Below the pieces are notes generated by a model. It did no database searches and was not told the origin of the DNA. It worked only from the letters and a program-made list of their open reading frames with translations. 16,146 nt of DNA. It comes from TMED27 sp963922705 (GTDB lineage Bacteria > Pseudomonadota > Alphaproteobacteria > Micavibrionales > Micavibrionaceae). Positions 7,734-14,190 of the stretch are shown here, one piece after another (position 1 is the stretch's first letter; each line of letters opens with the position of its first letter). The stretch lies in NCBI GenBank assembly GCA_963922705.1, contig CAWUJS010000040.1, positions 1 through 16,146 on the forward strand. Reading direction: 5' to 3'. A program made the position numbers and the translations under genes.

Positions 7734-7794
7734 TTGGTTAACAATATTAGTTCAACTGCGTTTTTATTCACATTGGTTAATATTGATCTCAACT
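7734..7794 (+). promoter_or_regulatory. Imperfect direct repeat upstream of the DHH gene
   Basis: Two similar blocks, 7734-7757 and 7773-7794, share TTGGTTA, then ATATT, then TCAACT in the same order, 39 bases apart (about four helical turns). They lie in AT-rich sequence 37-97 bases before the ATG at 7831. They may be binding sites for a regulator, or decayed repeat copies. No convincing -35/-10 pair was found. Confidence 0.4.
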
Positions 7795-7830
7795 AAATCT
7801 GTTCTGATCAAAAGCATAAAAGGATAAAAA

Positions 7831-8796
7831 ATGAGCCTGACTGCCGCACAAATTCTTAAAAACCCCAATCAACAATATCGCCTTATAACCCGTAGCGACA
7901 TGGACGGCCTTGTTTGCGGAATTCTGTTAAAAGAACTGGGCTTGGTCGATGAAGTGACCTTTGCACACCCAAAAGATATGCAAGATGGGCTGATCGATGT
8001 TGGTGAAAATGACATCACCACCAACCTCCCCTATGTGCCGGGCGTTTACCTTGCCTTTGATCATCATGCCTCCGAAGTAGAAAGGGTACAAGGCGCACCG
8101 GAAAACCATATCATCGACGCCAAGGCTCCATCCGCAGCACGCGTTGTCTATGACTATTTTGGCGGCGAAGAACGCTTCGCTAATGTTTCAGATGCAATGA
8201 TGACTGCCGTTGATAAAGCAGATGCTGCCCAATTCTCAAAAAAAGAAATCCTTAACCCCGATGGCTGGGAATTATTAAGTTTTATCATGGATGCACGCAC
8301 AGGCCTTGGCCGTTTCCGTGATTTTAATATCTCAAACTATCAGCTCATGATGAAACTTATTGATCATTGCCGTGACCATGACGATATTCAGGATATCCTT
8401 GAGTTACCCGATGTCAAAGAACGTGTGGATCTATATTTTGAGCATCAAATTAAATTCAGAGAACAGGTGGAGCGCTGCGCCGTTGTTCACAAAAACCTTG
8501 TTGTCCTTGATTTGCGTAAAGAAGATACAATCTGGGCAGGAAATCGCTTTATGATCTACGCCCTGTTCCCGCAAGTTAATATTTCTATCCATATTCTATG
8601 GGGCAAAAATAAGCAAAACACCGTTTTTGCAGTCGGAAAATCTATTTTAAACCGAACTTCAAAAACCAATGTAGGCGAGCTTTGCCTCTCTTATGGCGGC
8701 GGCGGACACAATGCTGCTGGAACATGCCAGGTTGAAAACCTGAGAGCAGAGGAATCATTGCAGGAATTGATTGATAAGATCAATAAAGATGGTTAA
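7831..8796 (+). CDS. DHH-family phosphoesterase
   Basis: A 321-residue protein of the DHH/DHHA1 superfamily, metal-dependent (usually Mn) hydrolases of phosphodiesters such as oligoribonucleotides, pAp, cyclic dinucleotides or polyphosphate. The metal-binding motifs are RSDMDG (21-26), the name-giving DHH (77-79, in AFDHHAS) and VDKAD (127-131). The C-terminal DHHA1 motif is GGGGHNAAG (289-297). All core motifs are present. There is no membrane segment, so it is not GdpP-like, and it lacks RecJ length. The substrate cannot be told from sequence alone; NrnA-like nanoRNase/pAp phosphatase is one option. The ATG at 7831 has AAAGGAT upstream. The photolyase gene follows after 40 bases on the same strand and may be co-transcribed. 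Confidence 0.88.
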   Translation: MSLTAAQILKNPNQQYRLITRSDMDGLVCGILLKELGLVDEVTFAHPKDMQDGLIDVGENDITTNLPYVPGVYLAFDHHASEVERVQGAPENHIIDAKAPSAARVVYDYFGGEERFANVSDAMMTAVDKADAAQFSKKEILNPDGWELLSFIMDARTGLGRFRDFNISNYQLMMKLIDHCRDHDDIQDILELPDVKERVDLYFEHQIKFREQVERCAVVHKNLVVLDLRKEDTIWAGNRFMIYALFPQVNISIHILWGKNKQNTVFAVGKSILNRTSKTNVGELCLSYGGGGHNAAGTCQVENLRAEESLQELIDKINKDG

Positions 8797-8836
8797 CGCC
8801 TCTTGAACTTCCAAGCATGCACGCCATCTTCTTTTA

Positions 8837-10249
8837 ATGACCCAAAAAACCGCACTCATCTGGTTCCGTCAAGATCTACGCATATCAGATAATCCTGCCC
8901 TGTTTCATGCCTTAAAAGATGGTTATCACATCATCCCTATTTACGTTCTTGATGATGAAAATGCAGGAGAATGGCGTATAGGCGGCGCTTCACGCTGGTG
9001 GCTACATCAATCCTTACAAGCGCTTAATGAAAGCCTTGATCACAACCTTATTTTCAGAACAGGAAAAGCAGATGAGATCCTGCCCAAACTTTTAGAGGAA
9101 ACAAAAGCCTCTGCCATTTACTGGAATCGCTGCTACGAGCCATGGCGCATTGGACGTGATATAAACATAAAAACTGATTTTGAAAAGCATAATATTACCA
9201 TCAAAACGTTCAATGCCTCACTACTCTGGGAACCATGGGAAGTCCTCAAAGATGATGGAACGCCATACAAAGTCTTCACGCCTTTTTACCGTAAAGGATG
9301 CCTCAAAACGGAACCGCGAGAACCGCTTGAAACACCGGGGACAATCCATTACGCAGAGCATTCAGGCGACAAAGGCAAGCTCGATAATTTGGAATTAATG
9401 CCTCATATTTCCTGGTACAGCAAAATGGATAGCTTTTGGGAGAAAGGAGAATCCGGCGCGCATAAACGTTTGCAAGATTTCCTTGAAAATGGCTTGAAAG
9501 GCTACAAAGAAGACCGCAACAGACCGGATATGGAGAATGTCTCACGCCTCTCACCCTACTTGCATCACGGTGAAATTTCCCCGCATCAGGTTTGGCATAT
9601 CTCAAAATCTTACGCTGTAACCAATGGTATACCTGAAAAAGATATTGATCATTTTGCCTCTGAGCTAGGCTGGCGAGAATTCTCATATTACCTACTTTAC
9701 CACTTTCCGAATATCACATGGGAGAATTTGAGAAAAAAATTCGATGCCTTTCCATGGGATGAAAACCGCAGCAATGATCTAAAACGCTGGGAAAAAGGGC
9801 AGACGGGAATTCCCATTGTTGATGCCGGTATGCGCCAGCTTTATGAGACCGGATGGATGCATAACCGCGTACGCATGATTGTCGCCTCACTACTGGTTAA
9901 AAACTTGCTTATTCACTGGCGGCAAGGTGAGCAATGGTTTTGGGATACGCTCGTTGATGCTGATCTCGCCAGCAATGCCGCAAGCTGGCAATGGGTCGCA
10001 GGCAGCGGCGCCGATGCAGCGCCCTATTTCAGAATTTTTAATCCGGTCACACAAGGCGAAAAATTCGATCCAAACGGAGACTATGTCCGCCAATATGTCC
10101 CCGAACTTGAGAATTTTGATACGAAATATATCCATAACCCCTGGGACTCGCCCAATCCCCCTGCCAACTACCCCGCACCCATCGTAGATCTAAAAGAATC
10201 CCGCGAACGCGCCCTAAAAGCACTGGAAAGCACGAAACAGAATACTTAA
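8837..10249 (+). CDS. phrB: Deoxyribodipyrimidine photolyase, class I
   Basis: A 470-residue flavoprotein that splits UV-made pyrimidine dimers using blue light. The N-terminal alpha/beta domain begins LIWFRQDLRISDNPAL and includes YWNRCYEPW (95-103). The C-terminal FAD domain has SRLSPYLHHGEISP (236-249), ELGWREFSYYLLYHFPN (276-292), GWMHNRVRMIVASLL (339-353), and DLASNAASWQW followed by DAAPYFRIFNP (376-403). Length and motifs are those of classical PhrB. The start fits the family N-terminus exactly, yet no Shine-Dalgarno sequence precedes it (the bases before ATG are pyrimidine-rich), so translation may depend on the preceding DHH gene 40 bases upstream. CPD rather than (6-4) specificity is the likely assignment but is not proven. 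Confidence 0.94.
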   Translation: MTQKTALIWFRQDLRISDNPALFHALKDGYHIIPIYVLDDENAGEWRIGGASRWWLHQSLQALNESLDHNLIFRTGKADEILPKLLEETKASAIYWNRCYEPWRIGRDINIKTDFEKHNITIKTFNASLLWEPWEVLKDDGTPYKVFTPFYRKGCLKTEPREPLETPGTIHYAEHSGDKGKLDNLELMPHISWYSKMDSFWEKGESGAHKRLQDFLENGLKGYKEDRNRPDMENVSRLSPYLHHGEISPHQVWHISKSYAVTNGIPEKDIDHFASELGWREFSYYLLYHFPNITWENLRKKFDAFPWDENRSNDLKRWEKGQTGIPIVDAGMRQLYETGWMHNRVRMIVASLLVKNLLIHWRQGEQWFWDTLVDADLASNAASWQWVAGSGADAAPYFRIFNPVTQGEKFDPNGDYVRQYVPELENFDTKYIHNPWDSPNPPANYPAPIVDLKESRERALKALESTKQNT

Positions 10250-10256
10250 AATTTTT

Positions 10257-10612
10257 GTCATTGCGAGGAAGCCAAAGGCTGACGCGGCAATCTCCCATGA
10301 AACAACAAGATTGCTTCGCTGCGCTCGCAATGACGGATAAAACAGGATTGTCATTGCGAGGAAGCCGGAGGCTGACGTGGCAATCTCCTTAACGATGAAT
10401 GGATTGCTTCGCTGCGCTCGCAATGACGATAAAATCGCGATGTCATTGCGAGGAAGCCGAAGGCTGACGTGGCAATCTTCTTAACGATGAATGGATTGCT
10501 TCACTGCGTTCGCAATGACGATAAAATCGCGATGTCATTGCGAGGAAGCCGAAGGCTGACGCGGCAATCTCCTTAACGATGAATAGATTGCTTCGCTTGC
10601 ACTCGCAATGAC
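10257..10612 (+). repeat. Tandem array of four palindromic repeat units, 92-93 bp period
   Basis: Units at 10257-10334, 10350-10427, 10442-10519 and 10534-10612, start-to-start distances 93, 92 and 92. Each unit has half A (starts GTCATTGCGAGGAAGCC, ends GGCAATCT), a spacer of about 15 bases, and half B (starts AGATTGC or GGATTGC, ends CGCAATGAC). The two ends GTCATTGCGAG/CTCGCAATGAC are exact reverse complements, and half A also folds on itself (AGCC/GGCT, ATTGC/GCAAT). The linkers all contain GATAAAA. This is the doublet layout of REP/REPIN-type elements. It fills nearly all of the 389-base gap between the photolyase and LD-carboxypeptidase genes. Spurious short frames across it are not genes. 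Confidence 0.93.
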
Positions 10613-10638
10613 GTCATTCTAATGGTATAAATTCTTAT

Positions 10639-11505
10639 ATGAACAATTTCAAAAAAATAGGTGTCTGCGCCCCCTCCTCTTACGTTGAAAAAAACGATAT
10701 AGATGCCGCTGCAGCATTTTTAGCAACGCAAAACATTGAAACCTTTATTCACCCGCAAACATTTGCGCGTCACAATCAATCTGCCGGCACTGTTCAGGAA
10801 AAACTGAAGGCTCTTCATGAGCTATATAAAGATTCATCTATAGATTGTATCTGGGCAGCAGGCGGCGGGAATAGATCACTACAGCTCCTCGATCACCTTG
10901 ACTATGACCTTATCCGCTCGAACGCAAAACCCATGATAGGTTTTAGTGATACCACCGCACTCCTTAATGCCATCACAGTTAAAACGGACATTATTAACAT
11001 CCATGGCCCTATTTTTAAAAATATTCATAAATATCAAAACTTTGAAGATCTTTTCTCTGAATCCACTTCAATGCCACTCAATAACAGTAAAATCTTAAAA
11101 CCAGGCAGTGCTGAAGGAATAGTCTTCGGCGGCAATTTAAGCATTTTCCAATACCTTCCCGAAACATTGTCTGGAAACTGGCTTGATGGTGCCATTCTTT
11201 GCCTCGAAGATTGCAATGAAGAGCTAAGCCGCATTGACAGAATGTTCATTCACCTCAAAAGACTTGGCGTTTTTAATCATATCAACGCGTTAATATTGGG
11301 CGAATTCACTGATTTACAGGACAGCACCCGCCCTTTTGGTTTTTCACTTGAAGATATTATCCTCGAACATACAGATGATACGAAAATGCCTATTATCATG
11401 AACGCCCCGTTTGGGCACGGCCAATCTCTCCACCCGTTTATCATTGGAAAAACTGCTTTTTTAGATACAAAAAACAAAACACTTCAAACCGATTTCTCCT
11501 TATAA
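10639..11505 (+). CDS. ldcA: LD-carboxypeptidase, peptidase family S66
   Basis: A 288-residue serine peptidase of the LdcA/MccF family. LdcA removes the terminal D-Ala from murein tetrapeptides during cell-wall recycling, usually in the cytoplasm; MccF members cleave microcin C-type compounds instead. The predicted triad is S103 (GFSDTTA), E190 (LCLEDCNEE) and H260 (PFGHG), with the family turn AAGGGNRS at 73-80. There is no signal peptide. The start fits the family N-terminus (KIGVCAPSS). No Shine-Dalgarno sequence precedes the ATG; the upstream bases are AT-rich with TATAA at 10626, so a leaderless or very short-leader mRNA is possible. It lies directly after the repeat array. LdcA is the more likely role; MccF-like activity is not excluded. 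Confidence 0.88.
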   Translation: MNNFKKIGVCAPSSYVEKNDIDAAAAFLATQNIETFIHPQTFARHNQSAGTVQEKLKALHELYKDSSIDCIWAAGGGNRSLQLLDHLDYDLIRSNAKPMIGFSDTTALLNAITVKTDIINIHGPIFKNIHKYQNFEDLFSESTSMPLNNSKILKPGSAEGIVFGGNLSIFQYLPETLSGNWLDGAILCLEDCNEELSRIDRMFIHLKRLGVFNHINALILGEFTDLQDSTRPFGFSLEDIILEHTDDTKMPIIMNAPFGHGQSLHPFIIGKTAFLDTKNKTLQTDFSL

Positions 11506-11528
11506 TACAAAGCACTAATATAAGACGT

Positions 11529-11556
11529 TTGACTAATTTCTTAAAACGTGCATAAT
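11529..11556 (+). promoter_or_regulatory. Sigma-70-type promoter for the gene at 11606
   Basis: TTGACT (11529-11534), a 16-base spacer, and CATAAT (11551-11556), each five of six to consensus. Transcription would start near 11563, leaving a leader of about 43 bases before the GTG at 11606. Confidence 0.55.
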
Positions 11557-11605
11557 CTATTCATATACAACTAGCAAGAGAATTGCATAAATAAGGATAA
11601 AGACC

Positions 11606-12295
11606 GTGTTGCATTACAGGGAGACAACACAAGAGTCTTTTGAAGCGTGGGGTACTGGATTTCGTTACAACTATGCTTGCAATAAACATAGTTTAAACGT
11701 TTTTCATCGCCATACCGAAAGGCATCTTGTAAAGCTGCGTTTAGATCAATTTTCACCAGAGCAGGCACTATCATATGTCTGTCTTCTTGAAAAGGCATGC
11801 CAAATCAATGCCCTCATTGTCAGCAATAATGACACAATCAACCTTGCCGATACAATGGAATTGCGGCATGTCACCCCGCTTATACAAAGCGTCGGGGAGA
11901 TTTCACGCCATGCTTTCAACTTGCAAAATCACTATCTCAAATGTTTTGGCGAAGCCTTTGCAAAAGAGTTCAATCTAAAATCTGTAAAAATCAAACTCTT
12001 TGAACCACAAGATAGCAACACCAAGTTTTTTATAGCGCGCATACAAACACATCATGAAAACGGCATCTGCGTTCGTTCTTGTAACCTGCCTGGCTTAATG
12101 GCTGCTATGGCTGACCGCACAGCAAAAGACCTCATGACGGAAGAATTTGGTCATCGTTTCGAAGGCTCAGCGCATAATTTGCTCAATGCCTCCGTGAAAT
12201 TATCATCACTTTCCCTCATTTTGGACAAGGATTTTATCCCGGAACATAATATTAACCACCACGAAAATGAAAAAATGACTTCGCAATACGCATGA
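11606..12295 (+). CDS. Hypothetical protein, 229 residues
   Basis: Not recognised. The start is GTG 11606, with AAGGATA about 8 bases upstream and a plausible promoter at 11529-11556; there is no in-frame ATG nearby. The product is soluble, with no signal peptide or membrane segment. It is rich in His and Asn, with five cysteines spread along it (25, 58, 65, 112 and two near 155-160 in ICVRSCNLPG). The middle looks helical (about 85-125) and the C-terminal third contains AAMADRTAKDLMTEEFGH, also likely helical. It precedes carD on the same strand, but carD has its own promoter and a 253-base gap, so an operon is unlikely. Codon use resembles its neighbours. Confidence 0.75.
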   Translation: MLHYRETTQESFEAWGTGFRYNYACNKHSLNVFHRHTERHLVKLRLDQFSPEQALSYVCLLEKACQINALIVSNNDTINLADTMELRHVTPLIQSVGEISRHAFNLQNHYLKCFGEAFAKEFNLKSVKIKLFEPQDSNTKFFIARIQTHHENGICVRSCNLPGLMAAMADRTAKDLMTEEFGHRFEGSAHNLLNASVKLSSLSLILDKDFIPEHNINHHENEKMTSQYA

Positions 12296-12364
12296 TAAGC
12301 CATTGATAGAAAAGGGAATAATCTCCTTAAGCAATAATTGGTATAAAAATACTTTCACAAAAAG

Positions 12365-12393
12365 TTGAAAATTAACGAAAAATTAAGTATAGT
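12365..12393 (+). promoter_or_regulatory. Sigma-70-type promoter for carD
   Basis: TTGAAA (12365-12370), 17-base spacer, TATAGT (12388-12393). The predicted start is near 12400, which gives a leader of about 150 bases before the carD ATG. Confidence 0.55.
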
Positions 12394-12414
12394 ATAAAAA
12401 CTTCACGACAACGT

Positions 12415-12507
12415 GACGATTTGCTCACAAGGATTTTTTATCCTGATTCTACCGATCGTCAGATTAACTGGCTGTGCGCAAATGCCAAGGTTCTTTTATG
12501 GAGCCAG
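12415..12507 (+). promoter_or_regulatory. Structured leader upstream of carD
   Basis: Two nested-hairpin modules lie in the predicted carD leader. In the first, GACGAT (12415-12420) pairs with ATCGTC (12455-12460) and encloses AGGAT/ATCCT (12430-12434 with 12440-12444). In the second, CTGGCT (12468-12473) pairs with AGCCAG (12502-12507). Just upstream, CACG-ACAA-CGTG forms a further small hairpin. The ribosome site AAAGGTGA (12536-12543) lies outside these stems. It does not match a riboswitch class I recognise, and no T-run follows the hairpins. Role unknown; it could stabilise the mRNA or bind a protein. Confidence 0.4.
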
Positions 12508-12548
12508 GGCAAAATATTGTTAATAACAACAAACAAAGGTGACTAAAT

Positions 12549-13103
12549 ATGGCGAATAACGATAATTTCAACTTTACCAAAGGTGACTACGTTGTTTATC
12601 CGGCGCATGGCGTTGGACAAATCGAAGGCGTAGAAACACAAACCATCGGCGGTATGGATATTAGCCTTTATGCAATTTCTTTTGAAAAGGAACGCATGCG
12701 CTTAAAAATCCCTGTGGTAAAAGCTGAAAGCTCCGGCCTACGTAAACTAAGTACAGAAAACTACATTAGTGACGCCATTAAAACCTTGAAAGGACGCGCC
12801 CGTATCCGCCGTACGATGTGGAGCCGCCGCGCACAGGAATATGAAACAAAAATCAACTCCGGCGACCCTGTTGCCATCGCAGAAGTCTTGCGTGACTTGA
12901 AACGCAGCAATGATGACAGCGAACAATCCTATTCGGAGCGTCAAATCTATCAGGCAGCACTTGAGCGTCTTGCACGCGAAGTTGCGGCCGTTGAAAAACT
13001 CTCGGAAATAGAAGCCGCTGATAAGCTCGAAGATATTATGGGCGTCGTCAAAGTCGACCCTGAAAGCTTCCTTGAAAGCGAAGAAGACAAATTGGCAGCA
13101 TAA
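12549..13103 (+). CDS. carD: CarD family RNA polymerase-binding transcriptional regulator
   Basis: A 184-residue protein of the CarD/CdnL family. The N-terminal Tudor-like RNA-polymerase interaction domain (about 8-65) shows FTKGDYVVYPAHGVGQIEGV and LKIPV. The helical C-terminal domain contains MWSRRAQEYETKINSGDP (90-107), where the tryptophan (W91) corresponds to the family residue that wedges into the upstream edge of the open promoter bubble. CarD proteins bind the RNA polymerase beta subunit and stabilise open complexes, often at rRNA and housekeeping promoters. The tail after about 165 is acidic. The start has AAAGGTGA 5 bases upstream. The gene has its own promoter, a structured leader and a strong terminator at 13132-13160, so it is monocistronic. 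Confidence 0.95.
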   Translation: MANNDNFNFTKGDYVVYPAHGVGQIEGVETQTIGGMDISLYAISFEKERMRLKIPVVKAESSGLRKLSTENYISDAIKTLKGRARIRRTMWSRRAQEYETKINSGDPVAIAEVLRDLKRSNDDSEQSYSERQIYQAALERLAREVAAVEKLSEIEAADKLEDIMGVVKVDPESFLESEEDKLAA

Positions 13104-13131
13104 GCCATTTTAAAAACAGCATAGCATCTTT

Positions 13132-13160
13132 AAAAGCGCGGCATTTCCCGCGCTTTTTTT
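13132..13160 (+). terminator. Rho-independent terminator of carD
   Basis: AAAAGCGCGG (13132-13141), loop CATTTC, CCGCGCTTTT (13148-13157), followed by T to 13160. The stem is perfect, GC-rich at the centre, and 28 bases after the carD stop. Confidence 0.93.
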
Positions 13161-13183
13161 ATACTTGACCCAAAGAAAATATT

Positions 13184-13211
13184 TATGTTAATGTTATTCA
13201 ATTTTAACATA
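13184..13211 (+). promoter_or_regulatory. Perfect dyad upstream of the gene at 13228
   Basis: TATGTTAA (13184-13191) and TTAACATA (13204-13211) are exact reverse complements, 12 bases apart, directly before the ribosome site AAGAGGA. A TTGACC (13165-13170) that could be a -35 box lies just upstream, although no good -10 was found. This may be an operator, or an mRNA hairpin next to the ribosome site. Confidence 0.45.
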
Positions 13212-13227
13212 TCAAGAGGATTCAAAT

Positions 13228-13563
13228 ATGCAGCCATACACTGAAAGCGATCGTGACATTTATTGGGACAGAGCAATACTATCACGTAATACTAATATCT
13301 ATGTTGATGAAGAAATTGCTACAACGACAGAACTTTCATGGAACGGACAACCTGCAGATATATTATGCAAAATTACGAGTGCAGAAGAAGACTCAGCTGA
13401 TGTAACAGTTACACTTCCAATGCTTTCTGGAGAACCAAGCTATGCACCAATCAGTTTTAAGGTTCATGACATTGAAAATATAGCAGATCAAGTTCTTATA
13501 CGATTACAGAATAGCGAACATTTTCCCAGATCCAAGCCTCAAGAACAGGCATTTGAAATATAA
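13228..13563 (+). CDS. Hypothetical protein, 111 residues
   Basis: Not recognised. A small acidic soluble protein with one cysteine and no signal peptide or membrane segment. It looks beta-rich in the middle (about 30-85: TTELSWNGQPADILCKI, then VTVTLPML). Bases are more AT-rich than in the neighbouring carD. The ATG has AAGAGGA about 8 bases upstream. It sits between the carD terminator and a repeat-rich gap, so it is probably its own unit. The composition change suggests it could be recently acquired or lineage-specific, which I can only infer. Confidence 0.65.
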   Translation: MQPYTESDRDIYWDRAILSRNTNIYVDEEIATTTELSWNGQPADILCKITSAEEDSADVTVTLPMLSGEPSYAPISFKVHDIENIADQVLIRLQNSEHFPRSKPQEQAFEI

Positions 13564-13581
13564 AATAGATGCATCCCAAGA

Positions 13582-13659
13582 GGATTGCCGCGTCAGCCTT
13601 CGGCCTCCTCGCAATGACATTTCCATTTATCGTCATTGCGAGCGACTGCGAAGCAATCT
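13582..13659 (+). repeat. Permuted palindromic repeat unit (reverse half A then reverse half B)
   Basis: 13582-13618 is the reverse complement of half A of the array at 10257-10612 (GGATTGCCGCGTCAGCC to CGCAATGAC). After a 13-base linker ending in TTATC comes 13632-13659, the reverse complement of half B (GTCATTGCGAGCG to AGCAATCT). A whole reversed unit would have B first. The order here, and a linker that is the reverse of GATAAA, match a junction between two tandem units, so this is a circularly permuted unit or a leftover of a deleted array. Confidence 0.85.
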
Positions 13660-13735
13660 TTTTGTTTATTAAAGGTGTCATTCAGAGTGCATGTAAAGAA
13701 TCTCCATACCATTTGATGACACTTCTCAATTTACC

Positions 13736-13765
13736 GTCATTGCGGGTGTAGGCGAAACAATCTGC
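13736..13765 (+). repeat. Decayed half-unit of the same palindromic repeat
   Basis: GTCATTGCGGGTGTAGGCGA followed by AACAATCTGC. It corresponds to reverse half B with several substitutions, about 75 bases after the permuted unit, in the same orientation. Confidence 0.65.
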
Positions 13766-13812
13766 TTACATCACAAGCGATTCTCGCGTCAAATCGTTGC
13801 TTCTCTTTCTTT

Positions 13813-13960
13813 CGTTCACGCCATGGCGATTGCGTTTGGATTTATAGTCATTACTGCCTCAATACCGTCATCCCCGCGGCGAAGCAAACCGGAGGTTTGT
13901 TCGCATGTACGGCGGGGATCTAATTATTAAAGCAAAGAGATCCCGGCTTTGGCGTGAACG
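13813..13960 (+). repeat. Composite palindromic element with 10-bp terminal inverted repeats
   Basis: CGTTCACGCC (13813-13822) and GGCGTGAACG (13951-13960) are exact reverse complements. Inside is a long hairpin, 13870-13919: ATCCCCGC with GCGGGGAT, and within it GCGAA/TTCGC and CAAACC/GGTTTG with a three-base loop. To the right, 13939-13949 carries AGATCCCGGC, part of the CCCGG-rich family also seen at 16085-16104. No protein is encoded. The same end sequence CGTTCACGC occurs at 15919. Confidence 0.7.
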
Positions 13961-14190
13961 GTATTTTAAACGGCATGTAATAGTCGTTTCGAATATCTCA
14001 ATCATACGCATGCCCCCATAAAAAATCGAAGCAAACTCATAAATAACAAATAAAAATCATATACTTAGCGATTGATCACAGTTTTATTACTTTTTTGTAA
14101 TGAAACCTTAAATACACTGTAACCAAATTCTTGATATCAAATAGGTATAAGTATTGCTCAGTACAATTATATTAATTTGGAAGGAATACG
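13961..14190 (+). other. AT-rich gap before rpoH, no gene seen
   Basis: No supported frame or RNA gene. It completes the 627-base gene-free stretch 13564-14190, whose left part is filled by the repeats listed above. The sequence becomes very AT-rich toward rpoH and must contain its promoter. The best pair is weak: TTGTAA (14095-14100), 17 bases, TGTAAC (14118-14123). No sigma-32 consensus (CTTGAA with CCCCAT) is visible. Confidence 0.5.

Noticed and set aside
10214..10423. Minus-strand open frame of 69 residues over the repeat array
   Set aside because: It is a translation of the repeat units (repeated GFLAMTK-like and RAQRSN-like peptides) with no ribosome site. It overlaps the photolyase end.
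10257..10612. Possible CRISPR array, because of regular repeat spacing
   Set aside because: The 'spacers' are as similar to each other as the repeats, the units are large palindromes of 78-79 bases, and no cas gene is nearby.
12430..12444. AGGAT/ATCCT hairpin with internal T-run as a terminator upstream of carD
   Set aside because: The T-run is in the loop and not after the stem, and the stem is only five pairs. It fits better as part of a leader fold.
13569..13751. Plus-strand open frame of 60 residues after the gene at 13228
   Set aside because: It consists of repeat-element sequence and has no ribosome site or independent coding signal.
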